Of a stretch of 64,000 nucleotides of DNA, positions 18,291 to 27,787 are shown piece after piece; position 1 is the stretch's first letter; the number at the start of each line of letters is the position of its first letter. This DNA comes from Pseudomonas frederiksbergensis. Lineage in GTDB: Bacteria > Pseudomonadota > Gammaproteobacteria > Pseudomonadales > Pseudomonadaceae. Made by a program: the position numbers and the translations under genes. A model generated the notes under the pieces. The model saw nothing but the letters and a program-made list of their open reading frames with translations, had not been told where the DNA came from and searched no databases. Location: assembly GCF_003732665.1 (NCBI RefSeq), contig NZ_MOBP01000009.1:24622-88621 (forward strand), written 5' to 3'.

Positions 18291-19319
18291 TTAGTTCTTT
18301 ATAGAAGCCCCTTCCAACTCTCCCGCACGGAATTTGATTGCCAGCACCAACAGGGGAGCATAGGCCAGAATCAGACCGAGGCTACCGTCCAGGCCAAAGC
18401 GCGTGACGCCCACGGCAATAGGCAACAACCAGAGCAAATTGATCGCTCCAACCGCCAAAGTAACCGCTAAATGGCTGCCAAACCGACGAGAGGCAAATTG
18501 ATAGGCATGACTTCTGTGGGCCTCGTAAATCTTGTCGCCCCTGAACAAACGACGAAACAACGTGAACGTGGCATCGACGATAAAAACACCGAGGAGGATT
18601 AACCAGCCCCACAGCAAGTTGGCAGAAACCGAGGCCGCTTGTAGTGACAAGCCCCCCAGAACAATACCCAGAAAGCCGCTCCCCGCATCGCCCATGAAGA
18701 TTCTGGCAGGTGGAAAGTTCCAAAACAGAAAACCGGCCACGGCCACCGCAAGCAATAGCGGTGCCCAAATAAGTTGCGGTGTACCACCACACCAATAGAG
18801 GACGCAGGCACCGAGACAGACACACATTGCCTCGACACTGGCAATGCCATCGATTCCGTCCATGAAGTTATAAAGGTTGAGCAACCACACCAGGTAAAAC
18901 GCCGCCAGCACATGCCCCAGCCACCCCAGATCCACCACCACGTCCCCGAACTGGACTGAAGGCAGGCCACCCAGCCAGACCAGCAACCAGGCCGACGCTA
19001 CAAAATGCCCCAACAGGCGCCACCGGGCAGCAATGTGACCGTGGTCATCCATAAACCCGATGACTGCAATCAGCGCGCCGGCGCCTGCAATTGCACAAAA
19101 AACCGAAGATGCTATCAGCCCCGCGAACAGCAACAGCCAGAGCGCCAACGTAAAGGCCAGGACGATGGCCACTCCACCGCCACGGGGCGTCGGCACCGAA
19201 TGAGAACTGCGGGCGTTGGGAATATCCATGAGGCTGCGAGACAACGCGTAGTGACGCAACGCCCAAGTCAGGGTGAAGGAAACCAGGGCAATGAGGGCAA
19301 TGAACCATCCGTAATTCAT
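18291..19319 (-). CDS. wbpL: Undecaprenyl-phosphate HexNAc-1-phosphate transferase WbpL
   Basis: A 342-residue polytopic membrane enzyme of the MraY/WecA family with about ten spans. Family motifs: PTPRGGG near residue 44, FMDDHGH (the metal-binding Asp pair), NLYNFMDGIDG, GDAGSGFLG and HRSHAYQ. It links the first sugar phosphate, from UDP-FucNAc or a related sugar, to undecaprenyl phosphate and so starts polysaccharide assembly. In P. aeruginosa WbpL primes both the O-specific and the common antigen. Its ATG overlaps the wbpV stop by 4 bp, so they are co-translated. Confidence 0.93.
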   Translation of the reverse strand: MNYGWFIALIALVSFTLTWALRHYALSRSLMDIPNARSSHSVPTPRGGGVAIVLAFTLALWLLLFAGLIASSVFCAIAGAGALIAVIGFMDDHGHIAARWRLLGHFVASAWLLVWLGGLPSVQFGDVVVDLGWLGHVLAAFYLVWLLNLYNFMDGIDGIASVEAMCVCLGACVLYWCGGTPQLIWAPLLLAVAVAGFLFWNFPPARIFMGDAGSGFLGIVLGGLSLQAASVSANLLWGWLILLGVFIVDATFTLFRRLFRGDKIYEAHRSHAYQFASRRFGSHLAVTLAVGAINLLWLLPIAVGVTRFGLDGSLGLILAYAPLLVLAIKFRAGELEGASIKN

Positions 19320-20287
19320 GATTGGCGATAATCCAGAAAATGCTGCGCCGTCAGGCTCAAGGCCTTATCGAGAGTGACCGGGGGAACCCAGCCCAATAGC
19401 TGCCGGTTTTTGCTTATATCGACCCGCAGGGAACCGAAAATCCGCTGCGATAGCGCCTGCCGTCCGAGCAACGCGGCGGCGCCACGCATGAGCCAGACCG
19501 GTATTGGCAGCAAAACGGCAGGTTTTCCAAGGGCGCGGGCCAGCTTGCGAAGCAATTGCGTCGTCGATACATCCTCACCATCACTGGCCAGGAACACCTG
19601 GTTGGCCGCGGCCGGATGCTCGGTACAAGTAACGATAAGGTCCACCAGATTATCGATCGCAACGAGGCTGCGACAGTTGTGAACTGCACCCAACGGCAGC
19701 GGGACGCCGCGATGGAGCCAACGCATCATGCTGAGGAAGTTGGCCTTGACGCCCGGCCCGTAGACCAGCACTGGGCGAATGACGACCACTTCCATGCCAG
19801 AAGCAACCGCCAGCGCCTGCAACGCCCGCTCCGCCTCAAGTTTGGAAATGGCGTAGGGGTCAACCGGGGCTGGGACATCCTCTGCGGTATAGGCTTGATC
19901 CTGCCGTCCGCCCTCGCCGTTCACCTTGATCGAACTGATGAAGACAAATCGCCGGACACCCGCGGCGACCGCCTGACGAGCAAGATTCAAGGAACCTTCG
20001 ACATTGATCTGGCGGAACGCAGTCAACGGATCAGCAGAAACCTCGTTCATGACATGAACCCGCGCGGCGGCATGGATAACCACATCCACCCCCTTCAGCG
20101 CATCACTCCAGTCAGTCGCCGAATCGAGGCAGGCGAAAGGGATTGCATGAACTCCTGCCGCAAAGGTTGTGGATGTATTCCTGACGGGTGCGACCACGGA
20201 ACATCCTGATACCAACGCCAACCGGTTGATCACCGCCCGCCCCACAAAGCCACTGCCACCAGTAATCAGGAATGTCTTGGAACTCAT
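19316..20287 (-). CDS. wbpV: NAD-dependent nucleotide-sugar reductase/epimerase, WbpV-like
   Basis: A 323-residue extended SDR protein. The NAD motif is GGSGFVG near the N-terminus, with VIHAAARVHVM, the catalytic Ser in VFISSIKVNGEGG, and Tyr-x3-Lys in PYAISKLEAER. In P. aeruginosa serotype O6 the order wbpV-wbpL-wbpM is the same, and WbpV-type enzymes reduce the WbpM product to UDP-D-FucNAc (or QuiNAc). The start at 20287 (MSSKTFLITGG) has AAGG 6 nt before it; longer in-frame starts upstream lack support. A UDP-GlcNAc 4-epimerase role is the alternative. Confidence 0.85.
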   Translation of the reverse strand: MSSKTFLITGGSGFVGRAVINRLALVSGCSVVAPVRNTSTTFAAGVHAIPFACLDSATDWSDALKGVDVVIHAAARVHVMNEVSADPLTAFRQINVEGSLNLARQAVAAGVRRFVFISSIKVNGEGGRQDQAYTAEDVPAPVDPYAISKLEAERALQALAVASGMEVVVIRPVLVYGPGVKANFLSMMRWLHRGVPLPLGAVHNCRSLVAIDNLVDLIVTCTEHPAAANQVFLASDGEDVSTTQLLRKLARALGKPAVLLPIPVWLMRGAAALLGRQALSQRIFGSLRVDISKNRQLLGWVPPVTLDKALSLTAQHFLDYRQS

Positions 20288-20618
20288 TGGCGACCTTTTG
20301 TAGTTCGTGAGGATGTCGATGCGGGAGATGCAGTAGTCGTGGCGCAAGTACAGCATTCGCCACAACCCAGGCGCACCGATCATGAAGTATGAAACCGGGG
20401 GAGGCATGGGGCTGGCAGTTTATTGAATAACCGTACGGTTAGCCACTTCACCTGCCACACGTCGCTCGCCCTTTGCGCGACTTTTCACGGCCCTCCAATT
20501 GCCTGCCACTTACTCGGAAGTCGCCTACAAAATTATCCGGAAATCGGCGACTTACCCGTCATTCATGCAACTGGCAACCTCAAATGCCACACATTTGCCT
20601 GTGAAGTGAATCAACACC
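20288..20618. other. Divergent intergenic region, wbpV to acyltransferase
   Basis: 331 bp without a gene, between divergent wbpV and the acyltransferase, so it must hold promoters in both directions. Two symmetric sequences stand out: the perfect 12-bp palindrome AACCGTACGGTT (20429-20440), and an inverted repeat AAGTCGCC/GGCGACTT (20518-20525 and 20546-20553) 65 bp before the acyltransferase start. No convincing -35/-10 pair was found. Confidence 0.5.
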
Positions 20619-21683
20619 ATGAAACCTCAACGCGAACGACTGATCTATCTGGACGCCATCAGAGCGGTGGCGGCTTTGTCGGTCGTGATCTCACACTACA
20701 TCGAGCGCACGCCGCTTCATCAATGGGCCATCTTCGATTTTTTGCGCCCCGGCCAGTTCGGTGTCGTGGTGTTCTTCATACTCAGCGGCTTCGTCATTCC
20801 TTTCAGTTTCACGAAAGGTGCAACCAGCAACAGAACCTTTCTGGTCTCACGGTTGTTCCGCCTGTATCCGGCCTATTGGTTATCAATCCTTCTCGCCTGT
20901 TTCGCTATTACTCACTTCCTCGGCGCGGACTTGAACGAAAAACGGATATTGGCAAATGTCACAATGCTTCAAGCCTTGACCGGCTATCACAATCTTTTCG
21001 GAGTCTACTGGACATTATTCGTCGAGCTTGTGTTTTACGCGCTGTGCATCGCATTGAGCTGGGCAGGATTACTCGGCAACCTGAAGATTCGCTTACTGAT
21101 GGCAATAACCTTTTTACTAGCCGCTCTCGCTGGTGCTGCGGCGCGCCACTATTTATCCCTGCCCGCCCCCGTCGGCATTTTATCTTCCTTATCATTAATG
21201 CTGTTTGGGGGGCTTTGGAGAAGCCATGTAATTGATCGCACACCAAAAGCCAAAGCTTACTGCCTGCAATGGATCGCCCTGTTTCTTCTTTGCTTCCCGT
21301 TAATTGCCTTGCTTGCCTACAACGTCGATCAAGGCCTCGGTGAAAATGCTTATACCTACATCGGCAGCTACTTCACCGCGCTACTGTTTTTCATCACCAC
21401 AACAACGTTACTTAAACTGAAAAATAAAGTCCTTATATTCCTGGGCTCTATCAGCTACTCGCTTTACCTGATTCATCCATTTTTTCTGGAGTGGGTGACC
21501 GCCAGGTTTTCCCTTTCGAGCCAGTTCAACCTGGCACCTTTCGCCCTCTATCTCCTCGTCACTCTCGCTTGCTCGACGGCGTGTTACGTCCTGATCGAGA
21601 AAAACGGGATCCGGCTAGGCAGACGTTTGAATGCAGCTTTAGACCGCGCAGCGCTCAAGAACGCAACGCCGGTTCGCCCATAA
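20619..21683 (+). CDS. OafA-type membrane acyltransferase
   Basis: A 354-residue acyltransferase-3 family protein with about ten membrane segments. It starts LIYLDAIRAVAALSVVISHY, where the His is the conserved catalytic residue, followed by GVVVFFILSGFVI and the RLFRLYPAYW motif that defines the family. GSISYSLYLIHP is the typical late segment. Such enzymes O-acetylate surface polysaccharides. The ATG at 20619 has weak ribosome-binding sequence. It is divergent from wbpV and precedes the amino-sugar/Gtr module by 221 bp. The acceptor sugar cannot be read from the sequence. Confidence 0.88.
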   Translation: MKPQRERLIYLDAIRAVAALSVVISHYIERTPLHQWAIFDFLRPGQFGVVVFFILSGFVIPFSFTKGATSNRTFLVSRLFRLYPAYWLSILLACFAITHFLGADLNEKRILANVTMLQALTGYHNLFGVYWTLFVELVFYALCIALSWAGLLGNLKIRLLMAITFLLAALAGAAARHYLSLPAPVGILSSLSLMLFGGLWRSHVIDRTPKAKAYCLQWIALFLLCFPLIALLAYNVDQGLGENAYTYIGSYFTALLFFITTTTLLKLKNKVLIFLGSISYSLYLIHPFFLEWVTARFSLSSQFNLAPFALYLLVTLACSTACYVLIEKNGIRLGRRLNAALDRAALKNATPVRP

Positions 21684-21904
21684 CCGTCACCGCCCCTGAT
21701 AGAGGACTAGTAAATCGCCACCACAGGCCCTATTTACGCTCTGCTGGTTGGAGCTGGCCCGGGGTAGAGATAGAATCCGTGCGGAAAAAGGGAATAGAGC
21801 GTTCGGCTGTCCGGGCCATGTCTCTCCCAAGCGCATACAACTTCGGCGATTGCCGTCAAAAAATTAATATTTGTACGCTTTTTGCTTCGAAATGGAGAGC
21901 ACCC

Positions 21905-23002
21905 ATGCAGCAAATCAATAACCTCGCGGCGAAGATCAATAAATTCCAGACGCAAATAAATGCTTCGATTCAACGAGTCGTTGCCAGCGGTTGGGTGATC
22001 CTGGGGCCTGAGGTGAAACGTTTCGAAGCTGCTTTCGCCGAATATCTGAATGCCAGACATTGCGTCACCGTTGCCAATGGCACCGATGCAATCGAGTTGG
22101 CGTTGAAAGCCCTGGGTGTTCAAAAAGACGATCAAGTGGCAACGGTGGCGAACGCCGGCATGTACACCACCACCTCGATTTTGGCGGTGGGTGCGACCCC
22201 TGTGTTCATGGACGTCGATGCGCAGACTCAGGTCGTTACACTCGCCAGCGTGAAAAACGCTATTGCCTCGGGCGCCAAGGCAGTAGTCGTCACCCACCTG
22301 TATGGTTTGGCCATCCCCGAGATCCAGGAAATAGCGACCTTCTGCGCAGCGCAGAACGTTGCCCTGCTGGAAGACTGCGCCCAGGCCCATGGTGCAGAGC
22401 GCGACGGTAAACGCGTGGGGACTTTTGGAGACGCGTCCAGTTTCAGCTTTTACCCCACCAAAAACCTCGGAGCCCTCGGCGACGGCGGCGCGGTGGTGAC
22501 CAATTCGGCTGAAATTGCCCAGCGCGTAGCCCAATTGCGCCAGTATGGCTGGTCTTCGAAGTACTGCGTTGAACTGGACGGCGCTCGAAACAGCCGCCTG
22601 GATGAGATGCAGGCCGCTATCCTGCTGGAGTTCCTCCCACACCTTGACGAAGGGAACGCTCGTCGTCGCCAGATTGCCGCGCGCTATCGCAGCGAAATCA
22701 ACCACAGCGACGTGCAACATCCACAGGACCAGGGCACTGCATCGGTTGCGCACCTGTATGTGATCCAGTCATCGAAAAGAGCGGCACTGCAGGTGCATTT
22801 GCGCGACGCCCAAATCGCCTCGGATGTTCACTACCCGATCCCTGATTACAAACAACCGGTATTCGGGCAACAGTTCGCCGGCTTTTCGCTTGAAAATACC
22901 GAGCACCTGGCCTCGGTGATTCTGACACTGCCCTGCTACCCGGAAATGACCGACGACGAAGTCAGCACTGTCGTTGCAGCTGTGAACGGATGGGCTGCAT
23001 GA
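21905..23002 (+). CDS. dTDP-3-keto-6-deoxyhexose aminotransferase (FdtB/QdtB-like)
   Basis: A 365-residue PLP enzyme of the DegT/DnrJ/EryC1 family. The cofactor Lys lies in SFYPTKNLGALGDGG, preceded by EDCAQAHGA (the PLP-stacking Asp), and the N-terminal VANGTDAIELAL loop. The TKNLGALGDGG form and length fit FdtB/QdtB/WxcK, which aminate C3 of dTDP-3-keto-6-deoxyhexose. The neighbouring gene encodes the ketoisomerase that makes that substrate. The ATG at 21905 has GGAG 7 nt upstream; a longer frame open to 21491 overlaps the acyltransferase and is rejected. The stop overlaps the next start (ATGA). Confidence 0.88.
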   Translation: MQQINNLAAKINKFQTQINASIQRVVASGWVILGPEVKRFEAAFAEYLNARHCVTVANGTDAIELALKALGVQKDDQVATVANAGMYTTTSILAVGATPVFMDVDAQTQVVTLASVKNAIASGAKAVVVTHLYGLAIPEIQEIATFCAAQNVALLEDCAQAHGAERDGKRVGTFGDASSFSFYPTKNLGALGDGGAVVTNSAEIAQRVAQLRQYGWSSKYCVELDGARNSRLDEMQAAILLEFLPHLDEGNARRRQIAARYRSEINHSDVQHPQDQGTASVAHLYVIQSSKRAALQVHLRDAQIASDVHYPIPDYKQPVFGQQFAGFSLENTEHLASVILTLPCYPEMTDDEVSTVVAAVNGWAA

Positions 23003-23943
23003 GATATTCCGTTATTGTCCCGGTCTACAAGAATGTTGATTCGATACCCCGGCTGATCCAGGCCTTGACGGACATGAACGAGACCCTCGAAAACCAGCTC
23101 GAAGTGGTTTTCGTGGTAGACGGCAGCCCTGATGAGTCGTTTGCGTTGCTCAAAGCCGCGCTGGGCACGATGAGTTTCTCTGCGCAGCTATTGGCCCACT
23201 CTCGAAACTTCGGCTCGTTCCCCGCCATTCGTACCGGCCTGATGGCGGCGAAGGGTGACTACTTCGGCGTAATGGCGGCTGATCTCCAGGAACCTCCGGA
23301 ATTGCTGATCAGTTTCTTCAAGTCCCTTTCCAACGACGAGTGCGATGTTGCTATCGGCACTCGCAATGCTCGCCAGGATCCGCTGTCGAGCCGTATGGCC
23401 TCGTCCATGTTCTGGGGTTTGTATCGCCGCCTGGTCGTGCATGACATGCCTAAGGGTGGCGTGGATATTTTCGGCTGCAACAAAGCGTTTCGCGAGCAAC
23501 TGCTGCAACTGAACGAATCCCGCTCCTCACTGATTGCACTGATCTTTTGGCTGGGTTTCCGTCGCAAATTCATCGAGTACGAACGTCAGACCCGCCTGGA
23601 AGGCAAATCCGCGTGGACGTTCAAAAAGAAGCTCGAGTACATGATGGACAGCATCTTCGCCTTCACCGACTACCCGATCAGATTGCTGACGCGGATGGGT
23701 GCAATCGGTACGATCATTTCGCTGTTCATCGGCATGATGGTCATCATTGCCCGCCTGTCTGGTGCCATTGAGGTACCGGGCTACGCGGCAACAATGCTCG
23801 TCGTCCTGTTGCTCGGAACATTGAATTTACTCGGACTCGGGCTGGTAGGCACCTATGCCTGGCGAGCGTTCGAAAACAGTAAGCAACGGCCGCTGGCTAT
23901 TGTGTGCATGAAACTCGACAACAAGGAGAATCCAATTGACTGA
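22999..23943 (+). CDS. GtrB-like polyprenyl-phosphate glycosyltransferase (GT2)
   Basis: A 314-residue GT2 enzyme with the dolichol-phosphate-mannose-synthase architecture. The catalytic domain is [18 protein letters not shown], then ADLQEPPE (the DXD-like motif), and two C-terminal membrane segments (about 235-260 and 270-295) end in [10 protein letters not shown]. GtrB enzymes load a sugar onto undecaprenyl phosphate for transfer on the periplasmic side. The ATG at 22999 overlaps the aminotransferase stop (ATGA); an ATG three codons earlier is also possible. Because it sits inside an amino-sugar operon, the donor is probably dTDP-Fuc3NAc or Qui3NAc instead of UDP-glucose (inference). Confidence 0.85.
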   Translation: MRYSVIVPVYKNVDSIPRLIQALTDMNETLENQLEVVFVVDGSPDESFALLKAALGTMSFSAQLLAHSRNFGSFPAIRTGLMAAKGDYFGVMAADLQEPPELLISFFKSLSNDECDVAIGTRNARQDPLSSRMASSMFWGLYRRLVVHDMPKGGVDIFGCNKAFREQLLQLNESRSSLIALIFWLGFRRKFIEYERQTRLEGKSAWTFKKKLEYMMDSIFAFTDYPIRLLTRMGAIGTIISLFIGMMVIIARLSGAIEVPGYAATMLVVLLLGTLNLLGLGLVGTYAWRAFENSKQRPLAIVCMKLDNKENPID

Positions 23944-24892
23944 TCCCTTTATCCACGCCAGCGCCGACGTCAAAAGCAAGAGGATTGGAAAAAACACTCG
24001 CATTTGGCAGTACGTAGTGGTCTTCCCGGATGCTGTCATTGGCGACGACGTAAACGTGTGCTCGCACTCCTTGATCGAAAACGACGTCATCATCGGCGAT
24101 CGCACGACCATTAAGTCTGGGGTCTACGTATGGGACGGCCTGCGGATCGGCTCCGACGTGTTCATTGGCCCAAACGCCACGTTCACCAACGACAAGTTCC
24201 CGCGCTCGAAAGTCTATCCAGGGTCGTTTGCACGGACCGTGATCCAGGATGGCGCTTCAATCGGCGGCGGTGCGGTCATTCTTCCGGGTATCACGATCGG
24301 CACCGGCGCAATGGTCGGAGCAGGCGCAGTGGTCACCAAGTCGGTGCCCCCCTACGCCATCGTCACTGGTTCGCCCGCAAGAATTACCGGTTACGTGGAA
24401 AACTCTGCGTTCAGTGATGCAGCCAAGAGTCCGACGCAAAAAACTGAAGAGCAGAACGACGCTTTCGTCCGTATCGGCGTGGGCGATGTAACCACCCATC
24501 GCTTCAAATATATTGCGGACATGCGCGGCGACCTGTCAGTTGGAGAGTTCCACAAGGAAATCCCATTCGCACCGAAAAGATACTTCCTGGTATTCAACGT
24601 CCCAAGCCAGAAGACTCGCGGCGAACACGCTCACCACAAATGCCACCAGTTTTTGATTTGTGTCAAAGGCAGTTGCGCCGTGGTCGCTGACGACGGCACC
24701 AACCGGGCCGAAGTCCTTCTTGATGCACCGAACAAGGGGATCTATCTGCCGCCCCTGACCTGGGGTATTCAGTACAAATATTCTGAAGATGCTGTGCTGC
24801 TGGTATTCACCTCCGATTACTACGAGGCTGACGACTACATCAGGGATTATTCCGAATTCATCAAACTCACCTGCAAAAAAGCCCCCTTGTGA
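23936..24892 (+). CDS. Bifunctional sugar N-acetyltransferase / 3,4-ketoisomerase (WxcM-like)
   Basis: A 318-residue fusion. Residues 1-150 form a left-handed beta-helix acetyltransferase with hexapeptide repeats (for example [20 protein letters not shown] and [20 protein letters not shown]). Residues 175-315 form a cupin of the FdtA/QdtA type with the His-rich metal or catalytic site [11 protein letters not shown]. Together they would isomerise dTDP-4-keto-6-deoxyglucose to the 3-keto sugar and acetylate the C3 amine after the aminotransferase. The start is TTG at 23936 with AGGAG 7 nt upstream; it overlaps the GtrB-like stop by 8 bp. Whether Fuc3NAc or Qui3NAc is made cannot be decided from motifs. 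Confidence 0.88.
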   Translation: MTDPFIHASADVKSKRIGKNTRIWQYVVVFPDAVIGDDVNVCSHSLIENDVIIGDRTTIKSGVYVWDGLRIGSDVFIGPNATFTNDKFPRSKVYPGSFARTVIQDGASIGGGAVILPGITIGTGAMVGAGAVVTKSVPPYAIVTGSPARITGYVENSAFSDAAKSPTQKTEEQNDAFVRIGVGDVTTHRFKYIADMRGDLSVGEFHKEIPFAPKRYFLVFNVPSQKTRGEHAHHKCHQFLICVKGSCAVVADDGTNRAEVLLDAPNKGIYLPPLTWGIQYKYSEDAVLLVFTSDYYEADDYIRDYSEFIKLTCKKAPL

Positions 24893-25299
24893 TAGCGCTG
24901 AAAAATAACCCCCAGGTTCGCCGCTGGATCAGTTTCCTTATCGGCGGAGGACTCAATACGGGGCTCACGTATTGCCTCTACCTGCTTTTGAGTTATTTGA
25001 TTGACTATCAAGCCGCCTATGCCATCGCTTATGTGGCGGGAATAGTCTTCGCTTATTTCTTTAACTCGAAAATTGTATTCAAAGTAGATCACTCGTGGGT
25101 GGGCATGGTCATTTATCCCACTGTGTATCTTGTGCAGTACTTGTTCGGAGCGCTGTTACTCAAGCTCCTGGTTGAACACCTGCACTTGCACAAAGCCATT
25201 GCACCACTGGTCGTCATTCTGCTGCTTCTACCTTCCAGCTACCTTTTAAACAAAATCGTTCTGAAGGCCACTCACAAAACAAAGCCCTCGAAGGATTAA
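24889..25299 (+). CDS. GtrA-like flippase
   Basis: A 136-residue protein with four membrane segments of the GtrA/DPMS family. [20 protein letters not shown] is the typical first span and FNSKIVFK the conserved loop after the second. GtrA is proposed to flip undecaprenyl-phosphate-linked sugar to the periplasm. The start is GTG at 24889, overlapping the stop of the preceding gene (GTGA), so translation is coupled. It lies directly before a large membrane glycosyltransferase candidate, completing a gtrB-gtrA-gtrC-like set. Confidence 0.88.
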   Translation: MIALKNNPQVRRWISFLIGGGLNTGLTYCLYLLLSYLIDYQAAYAIAYVAGIVFAYFFNSKIVFKVDHSWVGMVIYPTVYLVQYLFGALLLKLLVEHLHLHKAIAPLVVILLLLPSSYLLNKIVLKATHKTKPSKD

Positions 25300-25309
25300 C
25301 AGGCGCCCC

Positions 25310-27508
25310 ATGACAGCTACCACCAACCAGACGTTTACCGCGACGTCGCCGCTACGTAATGGAAAAGCATTAAACTGGCTTGCTCACCTCGGGCCCGCGC
25401 TACTGACAGTCATGTTCATGTGGCTGCCCTTTGGCTTCGCATTAACCGGATTACTTGAAGAGTGGGGTGTAATCGGCTTATTCAGTCGAATTGGTGTGTT
25501 TTTTCTGACGGATGTATCCAGTGCAATGCCGGCCCACGCACTGCGACCCTTGACCATTTTCCCTCATGCCCTTGCTTACTTTCTTGACTCGAACACATTT
25601 AATTATTGGCACGTACTGCTGATTATTGCGCTTGTTATCAAAGGCTGGGCACTGAGTGTCATAACCACTCGCATCACAGGCGCATTGAAATGGGGAATGC
25701 TGGCCAGCATTCTGGTGATCATTTTTCCCGCCGACACCATGCAGCTTTCATTCAGATCGATTCACATCAACTGGTCATTGAGCCTCATCTTATTGGCAAG
25801 TGTGATATTTCTGTATGCCCTTGACCAAAAAAACAAAACCCGCTCATTCACCTTTAGCGCATTAAGCAGTTTGTTACTGGCGGCCGGATGTGCGATGTAT
25901 GAAGTGTCACTCATGCTCGCGGCCATTCCAGCATTAGTCATCTTCATTCAGATCGGCATCAAGAACATTATCCCGCACATCAAACAGTTTTATGGACGGC
26001 ATCTGATCTGGGCGGCGGGCGTCATTACTTACGTTGCCTATGTGCTCCATACCGCACCACTTGTTCAAACCTATCAAAGTGCAGTTGTCGGCGACAGTGC
26101 TCTTGGCTCCCTCAAAATGTTTTACCCCAAGATTTTCAGCTTGGGAGTGGCACGAAGCATTTTGGGAGGGTGGATTGATGCGTTTGGAATTACCCGTTCC
26201 GAAATAAGCAGTTACTGGTATCTCGCCATTGCTACAACCGTGCTGCTTGCACCGATCTTTTTTGTTGCCTGGAAGTCAAAAACCGCCATTCTTCAGCGTG
26301 CAGAAAATCGAGAATGGGCCATGCCGATACGCTTGGCCATCGTGGGCTTAGTCCTGATTTGCCTCGGTTACCTGCCGTTCATTTTCAACCTCGCGTACAT
26401 GACGGTCAGTCAGCGGACGTTCCTGCATGCAGCACCAGGAGCCACTCTGTTCTTTGTGGCGCTGTTTTTGATCCTAGACCGCTACTCGAAAATGGCCTGT
26501 ACAGCGCTAGCCGCTTTACTGATCTTCACAGGCTTGGCCGCCCAACTCTATCAGTTCCAGCACTACGTTGAGATTTCGAAAAGACAGCAACTGGTACTAA
26601 AAGACATCGTGCATAACTTTGACGGTAATGCACTCAATAAAACCTTGGTCATTCTCGATTACTCAAACGAACTGAACCATGACTGGATGTTCCTGAACCC
26701 CAATCTGGCGGCGACTCTGTTCTACCTGTATGGCAAACCCGCCGACACCCTCGAAGTTTGCTATATGCCCAGCCATGAGTGGCAACAGGCCGACTCGCTG
26801 ATGCGCAAAGGTACCTGTGAAGAAACTGCTGAAGGCTGGACATTCAACTACCCCACCCCAGTCAGCGGCCCAGGGGTTGAACTGACAACCCAGCAGCCAA
26901 GTAAAAAACTGTTGAAAGCCGACGTAATCACTGTCGCCGTTGGTAAAGGAGAGACACCGACGACCAGCCCTGAACTCGAAACCTACCGCCGAGATCTCGC
27001 CTCAAACACTCTCCCAATGAGCGCGCGAATCCAGGGCATCACCGAAACAGCGCCATGGCTTGACTTCTTCAAGTTCCGCCACCAGGAACACAGTGATGAA
27101 TACTTCTGGGGATTTGGCAACTGGTGGAGCCTGGACGCACCGATAGCAGGCTCCGGCTGGCGTAACACCGAATGGGAAAGCAGTCGTTTGTCCCATACGT
27201 CTTCGGCCTGGAAAAATGCCCCACGCGCATCCCTTAACTTTGACCTGACTCCTACACCCGGAGCTTATGTCATTAGCGGTCTGTTCAATGTATTCGCCAA
27301 TGAGAAGATTCGCGGTGAAATGCAGGTCATGGTGAATGGCTCCTTGATTCCGGTGCAGTGGAGCCCGGATGGCGGCTTCAGCGGTAGCGTGAATCCGGAG
27401 ATACTCAAATCCGGAGCAAATGTCATTGAGTTTGTATCAGGTGTCGCAGACAACTATTACGGGCTTTCTGCCAGACTGGACTGGGTAAAAATAGCCAAGC
27501 AGAGATAA
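25310..27508 (+). CDS. Large membrane glycosyltransferase candidate (GtrC position, GT-C-like)
   Basis: A 732-residue protein. Residues 25-430 hold about ten membrane segments. The first large loop TDVSSAMPAHALRPLTIFPH with an Asp is where GT-C enzymes carry their catalytic acid. Residues 430-732 are soluble, and the last 130 (from about WWSLDAPIAGSGW) are rich in Gly, Ser and beta-prone sequence, ending VSGVADNYYGLSARLDWVK, which looks like a beta-sandwich. It follows gtrA by 10 bp, as serotype-specific gtrC does, and would transfer the lipid-linked sugar to the polysaccharide. I do not recognise the family from sequence; function rests on position and topology. AT-richer than the flanking genes. 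Confidence 0.6.
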   Translation: MTATTNQTFTATSPLRNGKALNWLAHLGPALLTVMFMWLPFGFALTGLLEEWGVIGLFSRIGVFFLTDVSSAMPAHALRPLTIFPHALAYFLDSNTFNYWHVLLIIALVIKGWALSVITTRITGALKWGMLASILVIIFPADTMQLSFRSIHINWSLSLILLASVIFLYALDQKNKTRSFTFSALSSLLLAAGCAMYEVSLMLAAIPALVIFIQIGIKNIIPHIKQFYGRHLIWAAGVITYVAYVLHTAPLVQTYQSAVVGDSALGSLKMFYPKIFSLGVARSILGGWIDAFGITRSEISSYWYLAIATTVLLAPIFFVAWKSKTAILQRAENREWAMPIRLAIVGLVLICLGYLPFIFNLAYMTVSQRTFLHAAPGATLFFVALFLILDRYSKMACTALAALLIFTGLAAQLYQFQHYVEISKRQQLVLKDIVHNFDGNALNKTLVILDYSNELNHDWMFLNPNLAATLFYLYGKPADTLEVCYMPSHEWQQADSLMRKGTCEETAEGWTFNYPTPVSGPGVELTTQQPSKKLLKADVITVAVGKGETPTTSPELETYRRDLASNTLPMSARIQGITETAPWLDFFKFRHQEHSDEYFWGFGNWWSLDAPIAGSGWRNTEWESSRLSHTSSAWKNAPRASLNFDLTPTPGAYVISGLFNVFANEKIRGEMQVMVNGSLIPVQWSPDGGFSGSVNPEILKSGANVIEFVSGVADNYYGLSARLDWVKIAKQR

Positions 27509-27787
27509 AATCAGGGTATTGCCCGATGTCGATCAGATTGTCTGGGTACTGCGAAACAGCACCCAGAACAATCACTCGCCAGTCTTCGCCACGCCCCAAA
27601 GATTCAACATCAAAGCCCGCTGCCTTTTTCCGACAATCAATGATTGTCCGTATTCGCATCTGCTACACCCACCATCAAATATTGACAGGGCGCCGGATCA
27701 ACCCGGCCAGTGCTCAAACGCCTAAAAAAAATGGAACTTTCCAAGCTTACTGATAGAATCGCATCCAAATATTATCAGGTGGGTAAA

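Noticed and set aside
20619..21683. O-antigen flippase Wzx
   Set aside because: Although polytopic, it has the acyltransferase-3 motifs (ISHY, RLFRLYPAYW, YSLYLIHP) and lacks the twelve-span MATE-like pattern of Wzx.
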